Below, one piece after another: positions 1 through 9,900 of a stretch of DNA of 64,000 nucleotides. Numbering within the stretch: the first letter of the stretch is position 1; each line of letters starts with the position of its first letter. Under the pieces are notes generated by a model. It was given only the letters and a program-made list of their open reading frames with translations, was not told where the DNA came from and did not search any database. The position numbers and the translations under genes are program-made. Source of the DNA: Aerophototrophica crusticola (GTDB taxonomy: Bacteria > Pseudomonadota > Alphaproteobacteria > Azospirillales > Azospirillaceae); assembly GCA_001939945.1 (NCBI GenBank), contig MOEB01000003.1, forward strand, positions 124,001 to 188,000, written 5' to 3'.

Positions 1-60
1 GGAGGCCTTCGGCACCGGGCGGGGCCGGGGGCGGGGGCTGTCGATGGTCAGGGTGGCCAT
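1..60 (-). CDS. N-terminal fragment of the next gene in the export operon (partial)
   Basis: An ATG at 60-58 opens a frame that stays open to the window edge and reads MATLTIDSPRPRPRPVPKAS. It begins 12 bases after the stop of the adaptor gene at 73-1428 in the same direction, so it is probably the next operon member. Only about 20 residues are visible, which is too few to assign a family. In related giant-adhesin loci this position is often taken by a further HlyD-type or M50 peptidase-type protein, but that is inference from context. There is no clear Shine-Dalgarno sequence. Confidence 0.5.
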   Translation of the reverse strand, partial: MATLTIDSPRPRPRPVPKAS

Positions 61-72
61 GGCGGCGCGCCG

Positions 73-1428
73 TCACAGGCCCAGGCGCAGGCGCAGGGCC
101 GCCAGGGGCCGCCGCATCAAGTACATGAACAGGCTGGTCCGCTCCCCATACAGCTTGGCCGTGCCCTTCAGGCCGATGCGCACCCGCGGGTCGTCGCCCG
201 TGAGCGTGGCGCGCAGGCGATAGGCCATCACGCCTTCCGGCGTCTGGCCGGCGCGATAGCCGGCGCGGACAAGCCGCGCGTCCAGGGGGGAAGCGGGGTC
301 GGTGTTGAGGAACAGGCGCACGTCGGCCCCCGGCGGCAGGGCGATGGCGTCGGAGACGGGCAGGTGGATCTCCAGCTCGGCGTCGCGGGGCTCCGCCAGC
401 ATCAGGATGCGCTCGCCCAGGGCAACGGGCCGGCCCACCCATTCCCCGGCATCGTCGAAGATGGCCACCCCGGCGCGGGGAGCCACCAGGGTGATGCGGC
501 GGAGAAGTTCCTCCACATAGGCCACCTCCGCCGCCTGCTGTTCGCGGCGGCCCTGGAGCACGGCCAGGGCGGCCTTGGCCTTCTCGTCGAACATGGCGGT
601 CTGCTGGGCTTGGCGCAGCTCCGCCTCCGCCACGCCCAGGGACTGGCGGGCCACCTCCAGGCGGGATTCTAGCTCCCGCGGGTCCAGCCGGGCGAGGGGG
701 CGGCCCGCTTCCACGGCCTCGTTGGGCTTCACCAGCATCTCCGCCACCACGCCTTGGACGGGCGCGCGGAGGATGGCGGGGTCGCGGGCCACCAGCTCCG
801 CCGGGGCCAGCACGGACTGGCGGACGGGCAGGGCCAGCAGCAGCAGGGCCGCCACGGCCACCCCCGCCCAGACCTTCCGGCTGCGGGTCAGGGCGATGCC
901 GCGTCTGGGCTTGCCGGCCAGGGCCACCCAGGCGTGGGCGTAGGCGTCGGCCAGGGTGTCGAGGAGCTGCTTCTCCCCGTCATGCCAGGGGTCGTCGCGG
1001 GCCAGCAGCAGCACGGCGGGCACGGACCCGTCGGGGCGGCGCAGGGGCAGCCAGAGGGCTTGGCGCGGCAGGTGTTCCGCCCACATGGCCTGTTCCGCCG
1101 CAGGCAGGTCGGCGGCGGTGAGGACGGCGGTCTTGCGCGATTCCGCCCCCGCCATGCCGTCGCGGAACAGGGTGGTGAGCCAGAGGGTGAAGGGCGCGTC
1201 CCGGTCCGGGGCGGCGAGGCCGGAGACGGCCTGGACGCGGGCGGTGTCGCAGCGCCACAGCACGGCCTGGCGGTAGCCGGCCAGCATGTGGGTGTCGTTC
1301 ACCACCAGGAAGCCCAGCTCCTCCAGCGTCGCGGCGGCGCGGACGCGGCGCTCCAGCTGGACGAGTCCCGCCAGCACGGCAAGCTGCCGGTCGCGCACGT
1401 CCAACTGGGCCTGGGGGGCGGCGCTCAT
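73..1428 (-). CDS. GAF-like domain plus HlyD-type periplasmic adaptor
   Basis: This 451-residue protein is probably the inner-membrane adaptor of an export system for the giant protein encoded upstream. Residues about 25-168 look like a GAF-type domain (ATLEELGFLVVNDT, LWLPLRRPDGS). A single membrane helix follows at about 186-203, then a biotinyl-lipoyl-like half motif (ILRAPVQGVVAEMLVKPNEA), a coiled-coil hairpin at about 250-310 and a beta-barrel tail. The architecture puts the GAF-like domain in the cytoplasm and the adaptor in the periplasm. Its ATG overlaps the stop of the preceding adaptor gene by four bases (ATGA), which suggests translational coupling. Adaptors normally have only a short cytosolic N-terminus, so the sensory-looking domain is unusual. 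The adaptor call is secure; a ligand for the GAF-like domain cannot be read from the sequence. Confidence 0.85.
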   Translation of the reverse strand: MSAAPQAQLDVRDRQLAVLAGLVQLERRVRAAATLEELGFLVVNDTHMLAGYRQAVLWRCDTARVQAVSGLAAPDRDAPFTLWLTTLFRDGMAGAESRKTAVLTAADLPAAEQAMWAEHLPRQALWLPLRRPDGSVPAVLLLARDDPWHDGEKQLLDTLADAYAHAWVALAGKPRRGIALTRSRKVWAGVAVAALLLLALPVRQSVLAPAELVARDPAILRAPVQGVVAEMLVKPNEAVEAGRPLARLDPRELESRLEVARQSLGVAEAELRQAQQTAMFDEKAKAALAVLQGRREQQAAEVAYVEELLRRITLVAPRAGVAIFDDAGEWVGRPVALGERILMLAEPRDAELEIHLPVSDAIALPPGADVRLFLNTDPASPLDARLVRAGYRAGQTPEGVMAYRLRATLTGDDPRVRIGLKGTAKLYGERTSLFMYLMRRPLAALRLRLGL

Positions 1429-2150
1429 GGGGTGGCCCCCGCGGGCGGGGTGAGGCGGGCGGTGCCGCTCATCCCCGGCAGCAGGCCGTCCGCCTTGCCC
1501 TGGATGCGGCCGAAGACCTTCACCGACTGGCTGACCGGGTCCACCCGGCCGGACAGGCGCGCCACCTCCGCCCCGTAATCCTGCCCCGTCTCATCCACCC
1601 GCAAGGAGAAGGGCTGGCCCGGCTTCAGCCAGGCGAGCCAGCGGGACGGTACGATCATCTCCAGCTCGAAGGCGCCGTCGTCATAGATGGCCAGCAGCTC
1701 CTTGCCCTCAGGCACGTACTCATGCGCCTGGGCCTTGCGCTCCGCCACCCGACCGGCGAAGGGCGCGGCGATGGTGCAGCGCTGCACCAGGGTGCGGGCC
1801 ATGGACAGCTCGGCCCGGGCCATGGCCAGCTTGGCGGCGCTGTCGGACAGCTCCAGCCCGCTGACGGCGTTCAGCTTGTCCAGCTTGCCCACCGACTCCA
1901 GCTTCTTGGCGGCGGCTTCCTCCGCCGCCGCGGCGTTGTCCAGCCGGGCACGGTGCATGGCGCAGTCGAAGGCCACCAGCCGGTCGCCCTTCCTGAAGCT
2001 TTCCCCCTCCCGCACCGCCATCTCCACGATCTTGCCCGCCAGCTCGCTGGACAGGACCGTGTGCTGGCGGGGGGTGACCTGCACGCGGATCTCCGGCGCC
2101 TGGGCCAGGGCCGGGAGGGGCAGGAGGAGCAGGGTGAGGAGGAGGCGCAT
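1425..2150 (-). CDS. Periplasmic adaptor, HlyD/RND membrane-fusion family
   Basis: This 241-residue protein starts with a strong signal peptide (MRLLLTLLLLPLPALAQA), which is why the ATG at 2150 is preferred over longer upstream reading. It then has a lipoyl-like beta segment (TVLSSELAGKIVEMAVREG), a coiled coil at about 70-125 rich in Ala, Lys and Glu, the returning lipoyl half (CTIAAPFAGRVAERKAQAHE) and a beta-barrel domain with a VDPVSQSVKVFGRI segment typical of RND-type adaptors. It is a soluble or lipid-free periplasmic adaptor, shorter than most family members. It lies between the TolC-like gene and the GAF-adaptor gene, which it overlaps by four bases. Two adaptors in one operon suggest that they act together in one channel. 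Confidence 0.85.
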   Translation of the reverse strand: MRLLLTLLLLPLPALAQAPEIRVQVTPRQHTVLSSELAGKIVEMAVREGESFRKGDRLVAFDCAMHRARLDNAAAAEEAAAKKLESVGKLDKLNAVSGLELSDSAAKLAMARAELSMARTLVQRCTIAAPFAGRVAERKAQAHEYVPEGKELLAIYDDGAFELEMIVPSRWLAWLKPGQPFSLRVDETGQDYGAEVARLSGRVDPVSQSVKVFGRIQGKADGLLPGMSGTARLTPPAGATP

Positions 2151-2194
2151 GGGGATCAGGGCGTCCAGGCTTCGGTAGGCTGCACGTTGGTTGT

Positions 2195-2285
2195 TTCCCC
2201 AGTGCAGGCGGGGGTCCACGGCTCTTGGCCCACCATCCGCCGGGACCGTGGCAAGAAACTGTGGGCCCCCGCCTTCGCGGGGGAA
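2195..2285. repeat. REP-like inverted repeat between tolC-like and adaptor genes
   Basis: Two 25-base arms (2195-2219 and 2261-2285) are inverted copies of each other with 21 of 25 positions matching, separated by 41 bases. Each arm contains the core CCCCCGCCT or its complement. The forced minus-strand translation gives the phrases SPAKAGAHSF and WTPACTGETT, which are familiar products of dispersed palindromic (REP-type) elements in GC-rich proteobacteria. The element sits inside the operon between 2151 and 2358, so it may attenuate or process the transcript. Confidence 0.65.
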
Positions 2286-2358
2286 GCGGGCAGCCGCGGC
2301 AGCCGAACCCTGCTTGCCACGCCGTCCCTGAACATCCCGTTGCCGCGCCCCTGCGCCA

Positions 2359-3924
2359 TTATTGGGCCGGCTTGGCGGGGCCCAGGTCGGGGACCTCTAC
2401 CCGGCGGGCGGCCAGGTCCTGGGCGGACCGGGCCAGGGCGGCGATGATCTGGGGCAGGTCCTGGCCGGCGAAGTCGGTGGGGGCCAGGTCCAGGCCGGCG
2501 GCCTGGTGCACCGCGCCGAAGGCGGCCTGCAGCTCGGCCCAGCTCCGGTCGCGGGCGCGGGTGGCCAGCACCGCCGCGGCACCGGAACGGATGCGCTCCA
2601 GCGTGGTCTGCGCGTCGTTCTCCGCCGCCTTGGCGGTCTGCTCGTTGATCCGCCGCTCCACCTCCTGCAAGGCCTGGAAGCGCTGGTAGAGGGTGGCGCT
2701 GCGCTCATACCGGCGATAGGCCAGGTGGACCTGGGTCAGCACGGCCATGCGCAGGGCCTGGCGGCGGCCCTCGGCGGCCTGCTCCTTGGCGTCGGCGGTC
2801 TTCAGCGTCTGCGGCAGGGTGGCGAGGCCGACCAGGTTCCAGGAGACCTGGAGCCCGGCATCCGCCCACTCGTTGTTCACCAGGAAGCTGTTGCTGTCCG
2901 CGTTCAGCCCAGCGAACAGGGTGGCGCCGGGCAGCAGGCGTAGCAGGGCCATGCGGGACTCGATGGCCACGTTGCGGGCGACATAGGCCTCCTCCCGCAG
3001 CTCCGGCCGGCGGACCATGGCGACCGCCTCCAGGTCGTCCAGCGGCAGGGCGATCTTCGGCACCTGGGACACGGCCGCGTCCCCGGCGGGCGCGATGGCG
3101 AAGGCGCTGCCCGGCGGAAGGTTCATCAGGCTGGCAAGCTGGGCCCGGGCGATGGCCAGCTCCGCGTCCAACGCCTCCAGTTGCTGCACCACCTCCAACA
3201 GGGACTTCTGGTAGCGCAGGGCGTCCAGCGGGGCCAGCAGGCGCTGCTGTTCCGCCTCCGAGGCCTTGGCCAGGGCGTCGCGTGCCTCCGCCAACACGGC
3301 CTGGACCTGGGGCCGCAGCCGCTCCGCGGTCGCCGCCTCCCACCAGGCGGCGCGCACCTGCTCCAGCAGGTTCAGCACCACGCGGCGGCGCCGCTCCTCC
3401 GCCGCCAGCAGCTTGTTGGCCTGGGCCTTGGCGCCGAAGTAGCTGAGGCCGAAGTCCAGCACGTTCCAGGACAGTTGCAGGTCGGCGTTGCCCAGGTTGC
3501 GGTCCTGGCTGGTGGACGCCTCCAGCGAGACGCGACCGGTGGTGACGCTCTCGCTGACGGAGGCGGAGACGTTGGAGCGGGTGCGCAGGCCCGCCCGGGC
3601 CGCCAGCTTCGGCAGCATGTCCAGGCTGGCCCCGTCCAGCAGGCGGTCCTCCAGCGCCCGCTCCAGCAGGAACTGGCGGTGTTGCAGGTTGTAGGCCACG
3701 GCGCGGGCCATGGCCTCCTCCAGGCTGACCGGGCCGGCCAGGGGCTGCTGCTCCGCGAACATGGCGGCGCGGTCGGCCGCCGCCTGAGTCACCTGCTGCT
3801 CCAGGGTCAGGGGCTCCGGCGTCACGGCGCAGCCGGACAGCAGGAGCGCCAGCAGCGGGGCCGCGGCAAGGGCGGCCGGCCGCCGCGGGTGGGTCGGGGA
3901 AACGCGGTGCGTCAGGGTCATCAT
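2359..3924 (-). CDS. TolC-family outer-membrane efflux lipoprotein
   Basis: This 521-residue protein is the likely outer-membrane channel of the export system. The chosen ATG at 3924 gives a lipoprotein signal peptide ending in LLALLLSGC (lipidated Cys at residue 32), and its first bases overlap the stop codon of the giant gene (ATGA). The body shows the family's two internally similar halves of long helices: AVAYNLQHRQFLLERALED early, QLSWNVLDFGLSYFGAKAQANK, then a second half with LQVSWNLVGLATLPQTLKTADAKE and VHLAYRRYERS. The length fits the family. It is the second gene of the operon, directly after its presumed cargo. Upstream in-frame codons to 4050 lie inside the giant gene and give no signal peptide, so they were not used. 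Confidence 0.9.
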   Translation of the reverse strand: MMTLTHRVSPTHPRRPAALAAAPLLALLLSGCAVTPEPLTLEQQVTQAAADRAAMFAEQQPLAGPVSLEEAMARAVAYNLQHRQFLLERALEDRLLDGASLDMLPKLAARAGLRTRSNVSASVSESVTTGRVSLEASTSQDRNLGNADLQLSWNVLDFGLSYFGAKAQANKLLAAEERRRRVVLNLLEQVRAAWWEAATAERLRPQVQAVLAEARDALAKASEAEQQRLLAPLDALRYQKSLLEVVQQLEALDAELAIARAQLASLMNLPPGSAFAIAPAGDAAVSQVPKIALPLDDLEAVAMVRRPELREEAYVARNVAIESRMALLRLLPGATLFAGLNADSNSFLVNNEWADAGLQVSWNLVGLATLPQTLKTADAKEQAAEGRRQALRMAVLTQVHLAYRRYERSATLYQRFQALQEVERRINEQTAKAAENDAQTTLERIRSGAAAVLATRARDRSWAELQAAFGAVHQAAGLDLAPTDFAGQDLPQIIAALARSAQDLAARRVEVPDLGPAKPAQ

Positions 3925-6900
3925 GCTGCTTTTTGGTCCGGGTCCTGGCTGCCGGGGGTCGCGGGGCCGGCGCTGTCGGTGGGGGGCAGGGGGTCGGGCG
4001 CGCCGAACAGCCCGGCGAGGCTGTCCAGCAGGGCCTGGCCCTCCTGCCACAGGCTGCCGCTGCTGGCGGCGCGGATCAGGCTGGTGACGGGCGGCTTGCC
4101 TGGCATCTCCGCCGGTTGGGCATCCGACGGCTGGGCATCGCGCGGCTCCGCCCCGGCGGGGAGGAAGGCGGCTTCCCGTTGCGGTGGTGCCTCCGTCGGT
4201 GCTTGCTCCGCGTCGGCCCGGCGGTCGGGCGTGGCGGGGCGGTCGGCAGGGGCCTGGACGGGCGTGGGCTTGCGGGTGGTGTCACCCAGCACCAGCGTGA
4301 CCAGCACGTTGGCCTTCTGGGCACCGTCGGAGGTCTGGGCGATGACCTGCACCCGGAAGGTGGTCAGGCCACGCGGTACCTCCCCCACGATCCGGAAGGT
4401 GCCGGTGCGGGGCTCGAAGCTCAGCCAGGCCGGCAGGGGCTGGCCGGACTGGGCCTTGGCGGTGACGACGGCCTTCGGGTCGTTGGACACGAAGGTGCTG
4501 TCGGGCAGGGTGTAGACGTTGATGCCCGTGGCCGGGTCCGGCGCCATGACGCCGCGGCTCGGCACCTCCGCGATGCGGATGTAGAGGGTGGCGCCGCCGT
4601 TGCCGCCGGAACCGCCATTGTCCTCCGCCACCACGGTGATGACACCCTGGATGCCGCGGCCGATGCTGGTGTCGCCCCGGTCCTCCCCCGCCAAGCGGTA
4701 GGTGTTGGCGCCGAAGCCATAGTCCGTGGGGGAGGACAGGCTGGTGCCGCCGCCCACCGACGTGCCGTTGGGCGCGGTGACGGGGGTGTTGAAGATCGCC
4801 GGGAACGGGGTGAAGGCCGGTGCCGGCGCCGGGGCCGTGACCACGGGCACGGGGACCTGGGGCAGGCCGCGGACCGACAGCGGGATGCTGACCTGGGCCG
4901 TCGCCCCGGCATTGTCCGTCGCCACCAGGGTCAGGGTGCGGGAACCGGCGTCCGCGCTGGACAGGGTGCCGCTGATGGTCCTGGTGGCGGGGTCGAAGGC
5001 CAGGCCCGCAGGCAGGTTGGCCAGGGTCAGGCGCAGGCTGTCGCCCGTGTCCACGTCCCGGAACAGGCCGGCGGGCAGGGTCGCGCTGTAGGCGCCGCCC
5101 GCCTGCCCTTCCGGCAGGGTGGCCGTGCCCACGGCCACGGGGGCGTCGTTGACCGAAGCCACCAGCACCTGCCGGGCCACCTGCACCGTGGCGCCGGCGG
5201 CGTCGCGGATGGTGATGCTGGCGCTGACGCCGTCATTGGCGCCGGGGGCGCTGCGGTTCTCCTGCGGTTGGAAGACCAGGGCACACAGGGCCGCCTCCAC
5301 CTGCGCCGGGGTGCCGCGGACGGTGGCGGTGCCGTCCGGGTTGACGGTGAAGCCGGCGGCGACCAGGGACGCTGCCGTGAAGCCGCCGCCGCCCTGGTTG
5401 GACAGGGACACGGTGGCGGTCAGCACCTCCCCCCGGTCCACGTCGGCCACGGCGACGGTGGCGAAGGGGCTGCTGGCCTGCTTGTCCGTCTGGGCCAGGG
5501 CGCCCCGGTCCAGGCTGGCCGTGGGCGTGTCGTTCACGTCGCGGATGGCCAGGGTGAAGCTGCCGCTTGCCGTAGAGCCCGACCCGTCCCGGGCGGTGAC
5601 GCGGACGGACAGGGTGCCGACCTGGTCATTGCCCGGCTTGCCGCTGAAGGTCTGGCTGGCCGGGTCGAAGCCCAACCAGGCCGGCAGCGGGCTGCCGTCC
5701 GCCAGGGTGGCGGTGAAGGACAGGCTGTCGCCCGCATCCACGTCGCCGAAGGTGCCGGCGGGCAGGCGGAAGGTCAGCGGCGCATCCTGGTCCACCGTCT
5801 GGTCGGCGATGCCGCGCAGCAGGGTCGGCGCGTCGTTGGCGCCGGCGATGCTGACGGTCACCGTCTGGGTGGTGCTGGCGCCGAAGCGGTCCGTGACCGT
5901 GTAGGTGAAGCTGTCGCTGCCGCTCTGGCCTGCGGCCAGCCCCTCGAACCGGCCATTGGGATCATAGCTGTAGGACCCGTCGGCGTTCACCGTCAGCCGC
6001 GCGCCGGAGGCGAGGGTGATGGCTTGGCCGACGCTGCTGGTCTGGCCGTTGACGGCGGTCACGGACAGGGCGTCGCCCGCATCCACGTCCCGGTCGTTGG
6101 ACAAGAGGCCGGCGGCAGCGGTGGTGGCAAGGCGGGAGTCCTCCGCCGCCTGGGCGGTGTCGGCGCCGGCGACGGGGCGGTCGTTCTCCCCCAGGATGGT
6201 GATGGTCACCGTCTGGGTGGACAGGGTGCCGGCCGCGTCCCGCACGGCGTAGGTGAAGCTGTCCGTGGCCGACTGGCCCTCCGCCAGGCCGTCGAACCGG
6301 CCGGCGGGGTCGTAGGCGTAGGAACCGTCCGCGTTCACCAGCAGCCGGGCCCCGGAGGGCAGGGTGATGGCCCGTCCCACGTCCGCCGACTGCCCGTTGA
6401 CGGCGGCGACGGACAGGCTCTCGCCCGCGTCGGCGTCGCGGTCGTTGGCCAGCACGCCTTGGGTGGCGGTGAGAGACAGGGTGCCCTTCTCCCGCACCGT
6501 GGCGGCGTCGGGGCTTGGGGCGGGGGCGTCGTTGGCGCCGCGGATGGTGATGATCACCCGGCCGGCGGCTGTGGCCCCGCCGCGGTCGGTGACGGCGTAG
6601 GTGAAGCTGTCGGTGGCGGTCTGGCCTGCCGCCAGCCCGTCGAACCGGCCGTTGGGGTCATAGTTGTAGGACCCGTCGGCGTTCAGGGTCAGCAACGCGC
6701 CGGAGGGCAGGGTGATCGCCTGGCCCACGCTGGCCGCCGCGCCGTTGACCGCGGTGACGCGCAGGCTGTCGCCCGCGTCGGCGTCCGTGTCGTTGGCGAG
6801 GACGCCCAGGGCCGGGACCGCCAGCCGGTCCTTCTCCCCCACCGTCGCCGCGTCGTCCCGGGCCACGGGCGCGTCATTTCGGCCGGCGATGACCAGCCGC

Positions 6901-9900
6901 ATGGTGGCGGTGGAGGTCAGGCCCGCCGCGTCGGCGACCGTGTAGGTGAAGCTGTCCGTCGCGGTCTGCCCGTCAGCCAGCCCGTCGAACCGGCCGTTGG
7001 GGTCGTAGCTGTAGGACCCGTCCGCGTTCACCCGCAGCAGGGCGCCGGAGGGCAGGGTGATGGTCTGGCCAACGCTGGCGGCCAAGCCGTTGATCGCGCT
7101 GACCCGCAGCGTGTCGCCGCTGTCTGCGTCCCGGTCGTTGGCCAGCAGGCCGGACCCGGCAGCGACGGTGATGCCCGCATCCTCCGTCAGCGACCGTGTG
7201 TCGTCGATGCCCACCGGGGCGTCGTTGACGCCCTGGACCAGCAGGGTGACGGTGGCGGTGCTGGTGGCGCCGCTGCCATCCGCCACCGTGTAGGTGAAGC
7301 GGTCGAAGGCGGTCTGCCCGGCGGCCAGGCCGTCGAACCGGCCGCTGGGGTCATAGGACAGGCTGCCGTCCGCGCCCACGGTGATCCGCGCGCCGGACGC
7401 CAGGGTGATAGTGCCGCCGGGGACCAGGACCTGCCCGTCGATGGCGGACAGGCGCAGCGTGTCGCCGCTGTCCAGGTCCGTGTCGTTGGCCAGCAGGGCG
7501 GCGGGGGTGAGGGTCAGGCGGCCGTTGGCGGCGGCATTGGCCGTGTCCGCCTGGGCCACCGGCGCGTCGTTGGCGCCGGTGACGGTCAGGGTCACGGTGG
7601 CGCGGGACGTGGCGCCCTGGCTGTCCGTGACCGTGTAGGTGAAGCTGTCCGTCGCCGTCTGGCCGGCGGCCAGGGCGGCGTAGCGGCCGTTGGGGTCGTA
7701 GCTGTAGGACCCGTCGGCGTTGACCAGCAACCGGGCGCCCGACGCCAGCGTGATGGTCTGGCCGACGAAGGTGGCCTGGCCGTTCACGGCGGTCAGGCGC
7801 AGCGTGTCGCCCGTGTCCGGGTCCGTGTCGTTGGCCAGCAAGCCGCCGGCGGTGGTGACCGTGCGCAGCCCGTTGGCGGCGACGCTGCCGGCGTCGGCCA
7901 CGGCGGTGGGGGCCGTGTTGGCCGGGGTGACCCGCACCGTGGCGGTGGAGGCGGCGCTGTTCAGGCCCGGGATGTCCGGGTCCACCACCACATAGGTGAT
8001 GCGGGCGTCGCTGGCCCCGCCGGGGGCGAAGCGCAGGTCCACCGCCCCGCCGGTGAGGGTGAGGATGGTGCCCGCGCCGCCCAGGGTGATGGCGCTGCCG
8101 TCGGCCCGGGTCAGGCTGCCGCCATCCACCGACAGGATGCGGATGGCGGTGGGCGTGTTGCCGTCGGGGTCGCGCAGGACGACCGGCGCCAGCCGCACGT
8201 TGGCCGCGGTGGGCGTGGTGCCCTGGCGGATGCTGGTGGCGGTGCCCGCGGGGTCGGTCAGGGTGACGTCGCCGCCCGCCTCTGGCGGCTGCCCGGCGGC
8301 GACGGCCAGGGTCAGGGTTCCCGACGTGTCGGGCGTGCGGCTGTCACCGTCGCTGACGGTGACGGACAGGCTGGTGCCGCCGCCGCTGGTGGGGGCGGTG
8401 AATGCCAGGGTGGCCAGGGTGGCGTTCAGGGCGGCCGGGCTGCCCGTCAGGGTGACGGTGCCGTCCGGTGCCGTGGACAGGCCGGCCCCGCCGGTGGCGG
8501 TCAGGGCGATGCTGCCGGCGCCGGGCCGTAGGGTGACGGTCAGGCTGGGGCTGTCGCTGTCGGCGACGGTGATGCCCGGGACCGGCGTGGTCCGGCCGGC
8601 GGGCAGGGTCGGGCTGTCCGGCAACACCAGCACGGGCGCGGAGACGACGGGCACGTTCAGCACCCGGTCCAGGTCGGTGGTGGCCGGGTCGCCGTCGCTG
8701 GCCTGCACCCGGATGGTCACCGGGCGGCCGTCCGTGCCGGTGGTGATGCTGGCACCGTTCAGGGCCGTGTTGATGGCGGTCCAGGCGCCGGTCAGGGTGA
8801 TCCTGCCGTCCGTGCCCACCACCTGGGTGACCCCGGCCAGGGCCGGGATGGACAGGGTGCCGTTGGTCGGCGTCAGGATGACGGTCAGGTTGGGCGTGTC
8901 CACGTCCCGGATGGCCAGCCCCGCCAGCGGCGTGGTGGCGCCGGGCAGGACCGGGGCCAGGGTGGGCAGGGCGGCCAGCGGGCCGGACAGGATGCGCACG
9001 GGGATGGTGGTGTCCCTGTCCGGGGTCAACACGTCGAAGTCCGTGGTCTGGACGCGCAAGCTGCCGGTGGCGAAGGCGCCGTCGCCGGTGAAGGTCAGCG
9101 TCTCCAGCGTCGCGTTCACGTCCGCGGCGTTGCCGGTGACGCGGAAGGCGGTGTCGCTCACCTGCGTGATGGTGGCGCCGCCGATAGCCGTCAGGGCGAT
9201 GGTGCCGTTGGTGGGCGACAGGGTGACCGCCAGGCGCGGGCTGTCCTTGTCATAGGCGACGATGCCGGTCACCGGGCTGGGGTTGCCCGCGGTGACGGAC
9301 ACGTCGGCGGGCAGCGTCGTCTCCGGCGCGTGGATCACGTCGATGACGATGATGTCCCCGTCATCCGCCGTCAGCCCGTCGGCGTCGGCGGAGTCGATGC
9401 GCAGGGTGGCACTGTCCGTGCCGCGGATGGCCGTGAACTCCAGGCTGCCCAGCACGCTATTGACGAAGGCGAGGCTGCCGGTGATGCGGACCGCCCCGTT
9501 GTCCAGGCGGGTGATGGTGGTGTCGCCGAAGCGAGTGACGTCCACCGTGCCGTTGGTGGGGGTCAGGGTGACGGTCAGGGTCGGGCTGTCGATGTCGCGC
9601 ACCGACAGGCCGATGATCTCCGTCGCGTAGCCAGCCACGACGATGGGCCGGATGGGCAGCAGGTTCTCCGGCGCCGTGGCGATGCGGATGTCCAGGGTAC
9701 GATCGGTGTCGGGGGTGGCGGCGTCCCCGTCCCCCGCCTGGATGCGGATGGAACCCGCGCTCTGGCCCGTCTGGCCCACGAAGACCAGGGTGGCGAGGGA
9801 GGCGTTGACCGCGGCCACCGTGCCGGTCAGCCGGGTGGAACCGCCCACGCTCTCGATCATTGCCGGGCCGGTCAGGGTGACGCTGCCGTTGGCCGGCGTC

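Noticed and set aside
3933-8531. Very long plus-strand open frames opposite the giant gene (also at 18171-22400 and elsewhere)
   Set aside because: They are antisense shadows of repeated, GC-rich codons; their products are low-complexity Gly/Arg/Val/His strings with no domains, signals or ribosome sites.
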